DNA of 64,000 bases from Brachypodium distachyon. Its lineage: Eukaryota > Streptophyta > Magnoliopsida > Poales > Poaceae. Location: contig NC_016133.3 of assembly GCF_000005505.3 (NCBI RefSeq), forward strand, positions 32,066,737 to 32,130,736, read 5' to 3'. The position numbers and the translations under genes were made by a program. Every line of letters starts with the position of its first letter. Position 1 is the first letter of the stretch. Positions 1-12,673 of this stretch are shown piece after piece. The notes beneath the pieces were generated by a model that saw nothing but the letters and a program-made list of their open reading frames with translations, ran no database searches and was not told the origin of the DNA.

Positions 1-99
1 TAAAATAGTTCAATTTTGCAAGGATAACTGATATGGACATTTGTATTTTAACTTTAAAACATGATCTTAGGTCACTTTGGTGTGTTTGCCCTATCGATC

Positions 100-1140
100 T
101 TTTTTTTTTTTGAACTGAACGGAAGGGGAGTCCCCTACCTTAATTTTATAAACATTACCAAGAAAGGCATCATCTTACAGGGAGATATGCAAGAAGTACG
201 GGGGGAGAGGAGGAACAAATGCAAAAGACTACTTTTTGATTACATCATGTAAGAATACCACACACACTTTTAATCAGGCCATGAGTCTATCAAGTGCTGG
301 GCAGCCTGTTTCTCGATCTTTTTCATACGTAAAAACCACAATTTGAGGGTATCTTGACATTGACGGACAACCATGGGGATAGTAAAACGAACATTGTCAA
401 ATATTTTACGGTTTCTTGCTAACCATAAATTCCAAAGAATTGCCACAGTCATCTTGTCCCAAACTCGCAGCCACACCAAAGGTATAAGATTTTTAACCGA
501 AGAGGAAAGGTCCTGGACTTCGTGGTTAGTAGAAATAGGAAAACCAAATAATTGCCGGACAGCTACAGCTCTGGGACATGAGATTGCAAGATGGTGTACA
601 GTTTCAGAGTTACCACAACCATACGGACAAGCGTCGGAATCAATCACGCCTTGGAGTTGAAGCGTAGTTCTAACCTTAATCCTCTTTTTCAACATCAGCC
701 ATGCAAAAATCTTGCATTTTTGGTGCAGAACTTTGCCAGACTGCCATGGATGCTTGGTCTAGACTTTTCCCAAAGTTTTCAAGTTGATATAAGTTCTTAA
801 CTGAGAAAGTTTTAGAACTATCAAATTTCCAGATCCTAATATCCGAAACTCCTGGCTGAAGTTGAAGGTTTGTTAATAAGAGGTGGAGATCTTGCATTTC
901 AGAACATGCTCTGTCTGAGGTAAGGTAACGGTGAGAAAATACCCAGAGATTATTGACAACACAGTCTTTAACTGAGATGTTCTGTCGAAGAACATGCGAG
1001 AACAAGGCCGGAAACCTAATGAAAAGAGGTTCATTCACAAGCCAAGTGTCATGCCAAAATGAGATTGAGGAACCATCTCCAATGACCACCGAAGTGACAT
1101 CTCTATAGATACTAATATAATAACTAATTTGTTTCCAAAT
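100..1140 (-). mobile_element. 3' fragment of a plant L1-type LINE, decayed
   Basis: Read on the minus strand this is the tail end of a LINE reverse-transcriptase protein. Around 1000-1089 there is the GDGSSISFWHDTWL block that precedes the zinc-binding tail of plant LINE polymerases. Around 590-640 there is a CPYGCG...HHLAISC zinc-binding (zf-RVT-like) motif. The two blocks lie in different frames that overlap near 676-695, so there is a frameshift. The run of T at 100-111 followed by TGAACTGAACGG is the usual A-tailed 3' end of such elements seen from the other strand. Readable similarity extends left of the first ATG-like start to at least 1140. I found no target-site duplication. The endonuclease and polymerase core are absent, so this is a 5'-truncated dead copy. 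Confidence 0.85.
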
Positions 1141-2786
1141 AGCACTTGTCTTCTTTTAAGGAGTCACCAAAGTTTTTATTACCATAGTGTGTTCTTTTTA
1201 CCCACTTTGCCTTGCCCTAACGATCTACCTCGAACCTTTGTTGTGCATCTCTATTATCCCTCCGATAATGTATGTCCTTCGCAAAATGCCAACAACACCC
1301 TCCAGGTATTTAGTATATAACTAGCTTAAGTGTGCTACGTGCCAAGGCTCGGAGAGTACGTCACACGTTGGTTCATATAAATAAATTATAAATTAGGTTA
1401 CCTAAGATGCTTAGCCATTATAATTGTTAGTGTGCTAGTATGTGCAAGTCTTTGAGAGTTTTGCCAAAACCTTAGATGGTTCCACTTATAATAGAATAGA
1501 GAAGGCAGTGAACAAGTTGTCGTTGTCAATAGATATACCTCTCATCCTCCCAAATACAATAAACACTATAGTTAATGGGTCAAATCTGAATGAAACTAAT
1601 GGCTAAATATGGTCAACTACATTGGAATTGTAGAAGGGCATGTATTTTGGTTGGGACTCATGGAAGATGTGTTGGGCGCTTAGACCCACGGAAGCCAGTG
1701 TCGGTCAGGACATCACTACTTCATTAGCAGCAGAGATCTCTTAACAACATGTCTACATCCACGGAAGCTGGCTAGCTGAGACGTTTCTTTTTAAAAGGCA
1801 ATGGCTACTTGCAATACCTAAATACCTTTTCTCCTAATCTGCAGCGGGGCCGGCCTTTCACTGACCACATGCATGCTCGCCGGATCGATCAACCAGCTCA
1901 CACAGCACCGTGCCTTGTTCCCAATCCCATCCACATCCACCGGTAGACAGAAGAAGCAGATGGATCGGTGACCAGCGAAAAAAAAAAACCACGCCTTCTT
2001 TCCATCGTAAACAGCGCACCGCGCTCCCGAGGCTGACAGTTAAACTGCTTTACCCGATGCCTTTCCGGTTCCCGTAGAAATGGAAATTTACGGGCACTTG
2101 CCGTTGATCAGACTTTAACTATCTGATGCTAGCTGTAACACCGCTGCTGCGGGCGAATGCAGATCCGGAGCAGACAGGCGGGACCATACTTGCATTCACC
2201 TGCCCCCTCCAAACACATGCGTAGTGCGATCGAGTTGGCAGAGGAATTAAGGTAAGCGGGTGATCTATGATCGTGGCTAGCTGTCGGGACCGATGAGGAT
2301 GCCGTCAGGTCTAAATCTAAGCAACCAGCCGGGCGGACATGCAAGGTGTAGTAGCAGAGTACTGCTACTGGTACAGGAGTAGGCTACGACTGAACAGCGA
2401 ACACCGGTGCACTGTTAGTTCACAGTTCATGGTCCTTGCACGTGTTAACTACGGCGTCATTGACTGGTAATCTGCTATGCAGTGTTCTAGTTAGCCATAT
2501 TTATACGATTTGACGTACTGTTTTGCGAGTTTTTTAATCAAGTCCGCATTGACAACCGTTGGATCCGAAGTTGAGATCCATGTAAAACTATTACACATTA
2601 TTTTACTACCAAAGAAAATTCTGTATTTTTGCACTAGTGAAATGATTTTTTTTGAATAACGTAAATGAACTAAATCGTAAAATCAACCGAGAAAGTAAGA
2701 TCTTAAGGTTTTCTTAGTCAATCTGAGCCGTACACGCACCCTCTAATATATTTTCTTTGCAGCTCTTTGAGTGGCAAAATGTTCTA
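1141..2786. other. Intergenic, no gene seen
   Basis: I see no supported coding region, RNA gene or recognisable transposon here. The open frames are short, lack codon structure and have no homology I recognise. Confidence 0.6.
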
Positions 2787-2905
2787 CTCCCTTCGTCCAA
2801 TAAAAGATATCTCAAGTTTGTCAAAATTTGAATGTATCTAAACATGACTTAGTGTATAGATGCATTCAAATTTAGTCAAAGTTGGACATTGTTGGACGGA
2901 GGAAG
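2787..2905. mobile_element. Stowaway MITE (119 bp)
   Basis: The left end CTCCCTTCGTCC and the right end GGACGGAGGAAG are inverted copies, flanked by the TA duplication at 2785-2786 and 2906-2907. The arms continue inward (AAATTTGAATG near 2827 and CATTCAAATTTA near 2863), so the whole element folds on itself. End sequence, TA target and size are those of grass Stowaway (Tc1/mariner-derived) elements. It has no coding capacity. Confidence 0.93.
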
Positions 2906-5205
2906 TATGAGATTTTCTCCAAATTATGGGACAAGTAAATTGAATCGGTGAATGTATCTGATGCATCTACTCGCACTTGGTGCACCGTAGGTTCAAAACA
3001 TTCCCTGAGGGTTGTTGAAAAAACTAAAAAATAATCGAGTATGCAAACACAACCGTACAAACTGGTAATCCAGAAAAAAGAAGAAGAAACAAAAACACAA
3101 GATCACAGGCTGAACCGTGCTTTTGTTTTTATTTCTCAAGTTGTGCATTAGATTTGGATAGAGTATTATGACATATTAGTAGATCTGTGGTGTACGGTTT
3201 TTATTGTGGTCTCTCGAACTCGTGTGCACTGGCTAACCTGCACATGATACACTAGTCCTTTCTTGAATTAACTAGGAAAATTTTCAACTTAATTAGTGGA
3301 TGAAGATAACTATCTTTCCATTTGAAAATACCATGTATATGGTCTATGGATTTTCTGCTAAGTTTTCCTTGGAAAATAAAACCACCATGTTCCGATGAAC
3401 AACTTAGGTTGTGTTTGATGTTGCAGTGGATTATCATAATCCTGCACACTAGCTATGGAGTATTTAGCTAAATATCGTTTTATATTCATTCATTCATTCA
3501 TTTATTTATTTATAATAGATTACTCCGTATAAAATAAGTTTGTCACATTATAATTTATTAGCTACCACGAACCGAGTCTTAGCAGTCGATATGTTGACGT
3601 CGTCAACTAAGGTTTCCTTAAGAAAAAACAGTTCGAAAGTTGTACTGGCGGCCCCCACTTGTGAGTGACGGATTTTTTGTAATACTGTACTAAATCTGTA
3701 GGGGACTACAAGCTAGTACAGGATTATTTTGTTCAAATCATCGGCCTGACATGACCAGCCCTTACCCTTTTTGCAATTATTTTGCGAGCTGGTCCGACCA
3801 ACGTAGATTAGACTGCCGAATGGGTGGTTTGGTATCAATCCCTTGAGAGTTGGTTTCTGTTGGTACCAGCGTACGTGAAAGAGAGTGACCAGCCATTCAG
3901 CGAAGCACCGAGAGTCTTTTCTTCTTGTGGTTTTGTTTGCTAAAATAATCCCTCTTCTTCGGTGCAATCGATAATGTCAATTACTCTAATGAAGGGGTGT
4001 TTTAGCATAAAAATATCTTCTTCTGCAAGGAGAACTCCAGTGCTACTACAGTACTCCTATTATCCTAGTATCGCAGATCCAGAAAAATAGTGATGGTGAT
4101 GGATGTTATTTTCCAAGGCTATAAAGTCAAAGCAGACGACGGATGGTTTACCGAATTGGGAAAGGAGAAACAAGACACTGAACAAGTCATACGGCCCGCT
4201 AGAGAAACAGAAACAGAGAGGGGATCCTCGTGTTCAGCCGACACGGCAAACAACGCGGTCCATAGCACAGCACGGATGCCGCCTGTTGTTTCTGTTGGTG
4301 TCCACCGACCGGCGCAGGAAGGAATGAAGGAAACCGAGCGATCAGACCAGATCGGATCGCAGCCAGCATTGGATCCAACGACCAATGTGCCAATGGCGGC
4401 GTGCCGGGCGGGCGCGACTCCGGATGCGCGAGGTGGCGTGGCAGCAGGCACCACGTTGGTTGCGAAGTGGGGCCCACTTGCCAGCTAAGGGAGAGAGAGG
4501 GAGAGTCCCGAAGCCCAATACCGTGGACTCGGCTCGCTACGGTCGTCGGACGACGCTGCTAGTAGTACGTACAAAAGCCGCCGTGGACAAAAAAGAAAAA
4601 TCCGTAGGCTCACCCACCTGAAGAAGACCTTCAGTACTTGTGATCCTCTGTAGCTTGGTGCTTTGCGGGCTTGGCGATATGTGATTCATACCATCCCTTG
4701 CGATTGTTTGTTTGTGCACTTAAAATATACAACCTTCATTAAATTGAATTCCAGAAATATGCAACTTTCATTATCCATGGCCAACGCTGTGGCCGATGGT
4801 GAGGATGTTGACTTGCTTCCAGAAAAAGGACGCCCCCAAAACACCCTTCCATCTCGCCGCTCACTACTCTACTCACTAACCCCTTAAATTGACCACCAAG
4901 AAGCTCAGGTCTCAAGTAAGTCGCTCGCATGTCCAAACGTTCCAACGGCTGACACCCAAACATCCACTCCACAGAAGAAGAAGAATTGCCGTCAGCAGGT
5001 CCACGCAGACGCAGCGGCAGCCAAGAGTGGACTGTCGATCAGTCTGCCGCTGCTGCTGTTTTGGAGCTCACGCAATGGCAGCATTTCACCGACGGTTGAG
5101 ACGCGCAGTTCTGTACCCGTCACTGCTCACCACGCTCCGTCGCCATCCCCCAATCACACCTCTAAAATAAAATCCCCATTTCCCTTTTCCCCAAATCATT
5201 TGACG
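2906..5205. other. Intergenic and upstream region, no gene seen
   Basis: No coding region is supported. From about 4100 the base composition becomes GC-rich and all six frames open up, which is typical upstream of a grass gene. There is low-complexity TTCATTCATTTATTTA near 3487-3510. The part from about 4600 to 5205 is the likely distal promoter of the gene starting at 5729. Confidence 0.5.
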
Positions 5206-5210
5206 CCAAT

Positions 5211-5728
5211 TTTATAGGCTCCGAAGCCCGGACCTTCTCTTTCCCCCGTCTCCCTCTCCACTCTCTCTCTCTCTATAGTCCCTAAACCCCCCAAATCAGA
5301 GAGAGAAACAGAAACAAAGCCAAAGCCAAGCAGAGCTGGAGAGAGTTCTCTTCTCTCACTAGATCTGTCCACTGGTTGTGCGCTTTTGCGCAAAGGCGCC
5401 CTGCTGCCTTCGTTGCTCGCCTGCTTGGTTGCTTGCTTGCCTGCGGTGTCACCCACTTCCTCCCACACTCTCTATGCGTGCTCTGCCTCCATGTGGTGGC
5501 GCTCTCCTGCTCCTCGCGCTAACTAACCACCACCAGCAACGCACCGAAATGCCGAGCTTGGCGTCACTCGGCTCGCCACGGCATCGCAATGCCGCCGTTG
5601 ATCGAGCCGTAACGGACTAGATAGCCCAAGGGAAGGGAGGAAGATTTCGTCTCTCTTTTTTGGGGGGTTGGTCTGTCGGTTGATTCGTTTCGAGAGTCGA
5701 GAGCAGCACCACCAACCGCGCCGACGAG
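5211..5728 (+). promoter_or_regulatory. Probable core promoter and 5' leader of the NT-C2/coiled-coil gene
   Basis: A weak TATA-like TTTATAGG at 5211-5218 is followed by a CT-rich tract (CTCTCTCTCTCT near 5258-5272), a common leader feature of plant genes. The leader would be about 450-500 nt with no intron that I can place. The site is an inference from position and composition only. Confidence 0.35.
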
Positions 5729-8700
5729 ATGTTCAAGTCGGCGAGGTGGCGCGGCGGCGGCGGCAAGGCCAAGGCCGTGTTCAAGCTGCAGTTCCACGCC
5801 ACGCAGGTCGCTCTCCGGAAGGAGAAGTTAGTTTGATTTGATTTTTTTTTCCGTCTAGGCTTTCGATCGATGTGAGGCGTGAAGATGGCTTGTGCTTGTC
5901 GGTGCAGGTACCGGAGCTGGGGTGGGAGTCGATGATGGTGGTGGTGACGCCGCAGGACGTGGGCCGGCCCACGGCGCGGTCGGAGCGGGCCGAGGTCGCC
6001 GGCGGCGCGTGCCGGTGGGCCGCCCCGATCTTCGAGGCGACCAAGCTCCCCAACCCCGGCAAGGCCGCCGCCGGGGACAAGATCTACAAATTCCTCGTCT
6101 ACGAGACCGTAAGAAACCGAGCACCATTACTGAAATCGCTAGTCAATCGAGGTGATTCTGCTCGATTTTGACTCGGGCAATGCCGTCCGGTGCGTGCAGG
6201 GGTCGAGCAAGGCGGCGCTGCTGGGGGAGGCGACGGCGAACCTGGCCGAGTACGCGGAGGCGTTCAAGCCGTCGGCGGTGACGCTCCCGCTCAAGGGCAG
6301 CCCCGCCCCCGGCGCGCTCCTGCACGTGAGCACCCACCGATCCCTCTCTCTTTAAAAGCTTGCGGGCGTCCTCTTTCCTGTGACCTGTGACTGACGGCGA
6401 CGCGCTCGCGGTTCCTGATTTTGATGGTTGCTGCCTGCTGTTTGTTGCTGTTTCTTGTGACAGGTGACCATCCAGCGGGTGGTGGGTGGTGGTGCCGGCG
6501 GTGGGTACGGTGACGACGGGAGGTGAGTTGGGTGGCGATTAATTTAGCCACCTCTGCTACATTGTGGTTTGAGATTCAAGGATCATCTCATCCTCATCTC
6601 ATATCAACCAGATTCATTCAGGCATTGCTGCTGCATCGTGGTTGTTTGAGCTTTTTGGGGGCTGTGTTTGTGCATGTGTATGTCATTTTCTTCTTCTTTG
6701 GAAAGGGTGTGTGTGTCATCTGATCTCAACCAGATTCATTTAGGCATCGGTGCCTTAAGCATTGCGGTTGGAGCCTTAAGCATGATACATTTGCTTTCAT
6801 TGAGGCGTTGTCGGTAATTGGTTAGTAATTCTTGCTCTTGGTGGTACAGTGAGAACGGCGACACAGGGAAGTCTTCGCCCCGGAGGACGCTGCAGAGCCA
6901 GCTGGGCCGGTGCGAGGACGAGGAAGGCGAGAAGGCGAGGTCACCTGCCATCGATGCGATGAGCCCTGTTCATGTAAGTAACTAGTGAGGCCTAGGTGGG
7001 GCGTTCTTGAGAGCTTTCCTTTTTTGATCCATCATCATTGCATTGCTTTGTTTCATTTCTGTTGATGGCTAAGAAAGAGAGCTTTTGGCATACAAAGCAT
7101 CTTGCAAAGAAAAAGGGATCCTACATTTATCCGATTGATCATTTAGGGGGTCACATTTTCTGTGTGACACTTTTTGTTGGAGATCTGAGTTTCTCATTCC
7201 TGTAGAGAAGGGAGAGAATTTAGAACTGAACAGTGCATGCAGCATGTCATCTTTCCCTATGTTCATCAGATAATAATTGATAGCTTTCTTGTTCAGGATG
7301 GAATGGTTATAAGCAAACCGCCAGGGATGAGGTTTCCGCTTAGAAGAAACATGCCGATGGCTGTTGAGCCGGCTGGCCACCTCCACAATGCCAGTAGCTT
7401 TGATGCTGTCTCGGTTTCTGGTTCAGAAGGGAGCTCAGGAAGATTCACCCCCAAAACTAGTGCAAGCATACATAACACATTTGTTCAGGATGCTACCAAC
7501 ATCCTCTCGCCGTTTGCCAACAATGGCACCCCAAGGAACCCATTGAGCTCTGGTGACTGGTCGGGAAGCTCAGCTCCTGATGCTAGCACAGATGGGTCGA
7601 CGAGCAACTCGGGTGAGACTGGGTTGGGAGGTGCTGAGGATGATGTGGAGAAGCTAAGAGGTGAGATAGGCACTTTGACGCGGAAATTGGATGTCTCGGA
7701 CATGGAGTTGCAGACACTCAGAAAGCAAATTGTGAAAGAGAGTAGGCGAGGGCACGATCTTTCCAAGGAAATGAGTAGCCTGAGGGAAGAGAGGGATGCA
7801 CTCCGAAGAGAATGTGAAGGACTCAGAGGGACAAAGAAGACGATCCATGATGCAAATGGATCAGGTAAACGGTTGTCAGACGGGGAAGATCCCTGGTCAC
7901 AGGTTGAGGAGTTAAAACAAGAGTTGGGCCATGAGAAGAATTTAAATGCAGACCTGCGTTTACAGCTACAGAAAATGCAGGAATCCAACTCTGAGCTGCT
8001 TTTGGCCGTGAAGGATCTTGATGAGGTGCTGGAGCAAAAGAACAGAGAGATTTCCATTTTGCAAGAAGAAACAGTAGAGGATCACCAGGAGGCGCAATAT
8101 GAGCATGCGCTGTCAAATGTGCACACTGCCGGACACAAGATAGACATGTCTGAAACAAGCTCGTACCAAGGGAAAGAAGATGAGCTTATGCTCGATGCAT
8201 TGGTGAAGAAGAGTGATGGCATCGCTAGTTCTGAACTAGAAGAGAAAATTGTTGAACTGAGCGATGAAATCGAGTTGTACAAGAGAGACCGTGAGGATCT
8301 TGAGATGCAAATGGAGCAGCTTGCACTTGATTATGAGATTCTGAAGCAAGAAAACCATGACATTTCTTCAAGGTTAGAACAAACACAACTGAGGGAGCAG
8401 CTAAGGATGCAGTATGAGTGTTCAGCACATTTGTCTATAATAAGTGATCTTGAGGCCAATGTTGAGAATCTGGAGAATGAACTCCAGGCACAATCTAAAA
8501 GATTAGAGGCTGATATAGCTGAAGTGCTGGCTGCAAAGGTTGAACAAGAGAAAAGGGCCATAAAGGCTGAGGAGTCTCTGAGGAAGGCACGGTGGAACAA
8601 TGCTACTACTGCCGAACGACTTCAGGAGGAATTCAAGAGCTTGTCTTCGCAAGTATCTTCCGCGTTCAGTGCGAATGAACGACTGCTTGTGCAGGCAAGA

Positions 8701-10291
8701 AAAGAGGCCGCAGAACTACAGTTACAGAAGAGCCAGTTGGAAGAGTTAGTACAGAAGGCCCATGAAGACATCGCATCAGTCCAAGAACAACACCGGATGA
8801 AGATTCAACAGTTACTTACCCTTGTGGATTTCAAGTCAAATGAGACAGAAAGGCTAGTGATGGAGCTCAAGAGCAAGACCGATGAATTCCAGAACCAGAA
8901 GCGATGTGATGAGGCAAAATTAAATGCCCTATCTGAAGAAATTGATAAGCTGAAAACCAGGATTGCCAAGCTATCAGATGAGAGAGATAATCTCTTAGAA
9001 AAGAATGAGAAGAAAGATATGGAGTTAGCTGCAAATGGTGAAAAGGACATGGTCTTGCAAGACAAAACTGCTGTAATTGCTCTGCTCAATAAAGAGGTTA
9101 CATTGCTCAAGGACCAAGTACAGACCTATTTGGAGGAGCTACACACGTTAAAACACTCCAAAAATGAGAAGGATGAGGTAATAGGGAAGCTGCAAATAGA
9201 TATTGGATCGCTGAAACTCCAATACGACAACGTAAAAAACTTGTTGTCCACGAAGGAGTCAGAGAAAAGCAACCTTGCTTCTCAGGTGCTGAAGCTGAGA
9301 AGAGCCCTTGAAAGCAGGGAAGGTGTTAAGGAAAATGGTGTGACTTCAGACGCGAAGGTAAGTCCCAAATATCAGATATATTCATAACAAATAGTTCCTG
9401 TAAAATGCTTTTCCTACTAAAATCAATTTTTCATGCTAGCCTTTTCTAATATCTATAACAAAGAAAGCATATGTAAATACATGAACAACTGAGACGTTCC
9501 AAAGACTATCAGGAACTCAATTGAAAAAAATAAATTATAGAATGTTTCCACAAAAACTCACATTTGAAACAGTAGGTGTAGCTTCCCTTTTGTATTTAAG
9601 TCAGCGTGCTGCACAATGCAAATAATCTTAAGAGGCCATTGTCTATGGAGATTTTCCATAATTTGCGTATTTTTGCACATGGGAAGAATCTGTCTTTAGC
9701 TACTTATATCCACTATTATGCTGTGCAACTCTCTTCTCAGAGGACAGGGAGAGCTTTGATATAGGTCCCCACTATATTATTTATTATTGAGCTGTTGGCG
9801 CCTTTGCATAGTAATGCTCATGCTGTAATCATACACTTCGGTACCTAGAAAGTGACCCACCATCTTATGTTTTTCAGGACAATCAGCATTCTAATTCTAA
9901 GCGCATCAAGCACGATACCGGCAGCACCGGGAGCAGCTATGCACCGCCAAGCACCGACAGACACGATGCAAACGATGACTGCAATGAGCACAGCATGAGG
10001 TTATCATCTGAACTGCTGTAATTACTTTTACTGCAGTGATACATGATCAATTCGTGACTGACATGCCTTGCGGCTGCGAATGTTTTTCTTGCTGTCAGGG
10101 GTGCTGGAGCTCATGCTGACCAGTCTACAAAGGAGCTGGACTCTCTGAAGGAGATGAACAAGGCGATGCAGGAAGAGCTGATGGAACTTCATGAACGGTA
10201 TTCAGAGATAAGCCTGAAGTTTGCGGAGGTGGAAGGCGAGAGGCAGCAACTCGTGATGACCGTGCGGACGTTAAAGAACTCCCTGAGATGA
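5729..10291 (+). CDS. NT-C2 domain, long coiled-coil protein (8 exons, 987 aa)
   Basis: Exons, placed by GT/AG borders and continuous frame, are 5729-5806, 5908-6108, 6200-6325, 6464-6522, 6850-6973, 7297-9357, 9878-9999 and 10099-10291. The product starts MFKSARWR and its first ~155 residues match the plant EEIG1/EHBP1-type N-terminal C2 domain (KAVFKLQFHATQ, then GACRWAAPIFEATKL, then LLGEATANLAEYAE). A Ser/Gly-rich linker follows. Heptad-rich coiled coil runs from about residue 310 to 880 and again at the C-terminus, which ends TLKNSLR. Plant relatives are usually named myosin-heavy-chain-related or PMI1-like and are thought to tie membranes to cytoskeleton or transport, but this copy's exact role is unknown. 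Exon 6 (2061 bp) carries most of the rod. No break is visible, and it is the only clearly intact large host gene here. Confidence 0.92.
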
Positions 10292-10693
10292 TCATGGCTG
10301 TTGCTGAGTGGCCCGCTCACCCAAATTGTGTAGCTTCAAGATTAGATGATAAATTGATAATACCCCCCGGAGGGTTTTGTATAGGCGAGCAACTGGAAGG
10401 TGAGTTGTATGGAACATCATCCAGGGGCTTGCAGAGGCCAGGGATGCACCCAGGTTAGTACGGTGCCGTGGCCTTCACAATATACAGCATGTAGATTCAC
10501 CTCCTCCACAATAACATTTCTGTGTTTTTCTCTTCAGTATTGGTGTGTGCCGTATGTATCAGTTGTTGTACCTCTAGAGTGTGAGCTGTGTTGTATAATT
10601 CTCCTGATGTTTTGGTTGTGCTGTGAAGAAAGAAAAGTGAGAGAAAAAATGATGTGACGGTTTGATCTTGGATTTACAGCTTCCAAAATTTGG
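10292..10693 (+). other. 3' untranslated and downstream region of the coiled-coil gene
   Basis: This follows the TGA at 10289-10291. A/T-rich stretches near 10340 and 10630-10650 could serve as polyadenylation signals, but no canonical AATAAA is seen. No other gene is visible. The duplicated nsLTP unit begins just to the right. Confidence 0.45.
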
Positions 10694-11247
10694 CAGTCAC
10701 ATCCTCCCAATTACCTTTTCTGTTACTCTCAGATTCTCAGGTGGTATTCAACTCAATCTGGATCCTTCAAGGCTCAAAGCATTTCCGAACATAAATGGTA
10801 ACCAGCTTTCAGTTGTAAATTGCTGAGTTGCGTCTCCGTTCCACATAAGTCTCAAGCTTCCCACATGAGGTTCATCAAGTTTTATAATAAAATAAATGGA
10901 AATAGTTAATCATGTAACATCAGCAAGACGAACGTAAGTTGTAAATGACTCAAGAAGATTATGTTTGGTCTTCAAAGTGACTCACATGACATCAACACCC
11001 TGTTTAAATATTTTCAACTAAAAAACAGTGTTAGTCAGTCAGTGGCACTATTTTGCAACACAATCAGCGATCGACCATATGATTGAAAAACATGATACAG
11101 GGTTGATAAAAGAAATTAACACAGGGCGAAGTCAAACATTCCATCTTCAGAAGTAGTAATTCGGTTAGATGCTTCAAAATCATATGCATAATTTTTTCTC
11201 GGAAGTACTTTGGCAATCTGGATCAAATTCAAATCTGCTTTTAAATA

Positions 11248-11483
11248 CTTCCTCCGTTCCAAAATATAATGTGCCCACACATTTCGAGGTCTAACTTTGA
11301 TCATCAATTACATCAACGAAATGTGAATTATAAGTTATAAAACTTATACCATTAGGTTCATATCTGAAAGAAATTTTCAATGGTATAACTTTTATAATAC
11401 ATAATTCACACTTTGTTGGTATAATTGATGGTGAAATCAAGATCTCGAAATGTGTGGATGCCTTATATTATGGACGGAGTGAG
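11248..11483. mobile_element. Stowaway MITE (236 bp)
   Basis: The ends CTTCCTCCGTTCC and GGACGGAGTGAG are inverted, with TA at 11246-11247 and 11484-11485. The arms stay complementary almost to the middle (CACACATTTCGAG near 11276 and CTCGAAATGTGTG near 11445), so it would form a long hairpin. The matching place in duplicate copy 2 (near 55308) has only TTTAAATATTA, an unoccupied TA site. Confidence 0.93.
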
Positions 11484-11622
11484 TATTACTTCAAAATCAT
11501 ACTAGGCAGCTCCTCCTGCAATGGTGATATCAAAATCCGATTAATTAATAATTATGTCAAATACATATGCTTTTTAATTTCTCATAAAGAGTGATACAAT
11601 AAAAAAACGCACACCAGATATA

Positions 11623-11937
11623 TTAATGCATCGTGCACCACGGGATGGGGATGCCGCAGGCCTTGACGGTCTCCCAAGCGTTGGGGCTTTTCATGTATCC
11701 TCGATTCACGTATTTGCACAGGCACCTCTCTTGCACCCGTAGGTTCGCGCAGCACGACTCGCACGGCGCCGCTCTGCCGATGAATGGCGGCTTGCAGACC
11801 ACCCGCTTCCCCATGTTGCACTCCGGTGGCAACCGGCCTACGCTGCCTGTGGCAACGGGCCTGGCACTATTGCAGCCGTCGCCGCGGCCACCACCATTGC
11901 CACCACCATGCAAATCGCCGCTGCCGTAGCCTCAATC
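11623..11937 (-). pseudogene. Type-2 nsLTP, start codon and signal peptide broken
   Basis: The mature part of a 7-kDa lipid-transfer protein is intact: LPPEC, VVC, ESCC, RCLC, KACG and PWC give the eight-cysteine pattern C-x7-C-x13-CC-x8-CxC-x19-C-x6-C, with one extra Cys in PCESCC. Compared with the paralog at 55625-55909, the bases carrying the start ATG are deleted (about 10 bp near 11936). In addition, GTGGCAAC is duplicated 23 bp apart (11826-11833 and 11849-11856). That insertion puts a TAG and a frame change between signal peptide and mature domain. The secretory signal is therefore lost and the locus is probably dead. Lipid-transfer proteins of this type are exported and bind lipids in a hydrophobic cavity. 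Confidence 0.82.
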
Positions 11938-12040
11938 TAGCTCCGAGCTCTCCGAACACAACTTTTTTTCTTTCTTTAAACTACTCCGAACACAACTGAC
12001 AGAGGCAGGCGGTGGCACAAGGGAAAGAGAAGACCCTTCC

Positions 12041-12048
12041 TGTTTATA
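12041..12048 (-). promoter_or_regulatory. TATA-like box of the broken nsLTP copy
   Basis: Read on the minus strand it is TATAAACA, about 105 bp upstream of the lost start codon, at the place where the intact paralogs have TATAAATA. The preceding CCGCC is also shared. Confidence 0.6.
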
Positions 12049-12164
12049 GGCGGGGACTGAGCGAGCCATTTGCCTGAGTTGGTGCACTTTTCATGCACTG
12101 AAGTTTCTGAAAGGAAGGTTTTAGCTTGGTACAGACGTCACCAAAGATTACTAAGCATATTTTA

Positions 12165-12265
12165 GACGTAATTGCACCACTGGTCCAACAACTTGAGAGG
12201 TGTGAGCATTTTAGTCCACTTTCTTGTCAACTGAGCAAAACTAGTCCTGAAACTTGAGATGCGGA
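12165..12265 (+). repeat. Left terminal inverted repeat of the Mutator-like element
   Basis: It is the inverted partner of 50289-50392. Identity is high across about 100 bp with small indels, and it ends near GAGATGCGGA. Confidence 0.85.
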
Positions 12266-12449
12266 TTGCTTAGTGGTCCTGTTTAGAGAGAAACATGATT
12301 TGTCTTTTTGCTAAAAAAACCTGCATCTTTTTCAAATTAGTCCCGAAATAGCCCTCTTCTTGAATCGTTTCCTCCCCAATTCTACATCCTCCTGTTCCCA
12401 TCCTTGCCTTCACGTAGCCCCATGGCCACCGTCACCTCTAGGCCCCTGC

Positions 12450-12673
12450 TGACGTGGTTATGACTAACCACGTACTCTACTCGAGTATACTCGGTACAGC
12501 TCAGCTGGGCCCCCATAAGGAAGCCTACTTCGACTCAAGGAGTCTAAATGCCAAATCTTGCGACTGAAGACAAGGAAGGTTAATTAGAGTATATCTCCTC
12601 ATAGTAACCGACTTGAACTCTATCTAAGACCTGAGTTCCTGCATATATAAAGGACCAGGAGGGGGAGCCAAGA
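12450..12673 (+). repeat. Element B 5' LTR, left piece
   Basis: It matches the start of the right LTR at 48916, including TGACGTGGTTATGACTAACC and the TATATAAAGGACCAGGAG promoter-like block. It is cut after GAGCCAAGA by element C. Confidence 0.92.

Larger units (their letters stand above)
10694..12164. repeat. Duplicated nsLTP unit, copy 1, left part
   Basis: This stretch aligns by eye with 50898-56178: first the 3'-flanking block (CTGGATCCTTCAA, GCATTTCCGAACA, GAGTTGCGT, TTCCGTTCCACATAA), then TTATGTTTGGTCTTCAAAGTGA, then the nsLTP gene and its promoter (GGTACA-ACGTCACC, CCAAAGATTAC). The unit is interrupted at 12164 by the Mutator-like element and resumes at 50402-50693. Copy 1 has a Stowaway element that copy 2 lacks. 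It lacks the Tourist, retroposon and LINE insertions of copy 2. Confidence 0.85.

Noticed and set aside
4090..4488. 132-codon frame upstream of the coiled-coil gene
   Set aside because: Overlapping frames on both strands are open because of GC content, with no domain and no splice or promoter support.
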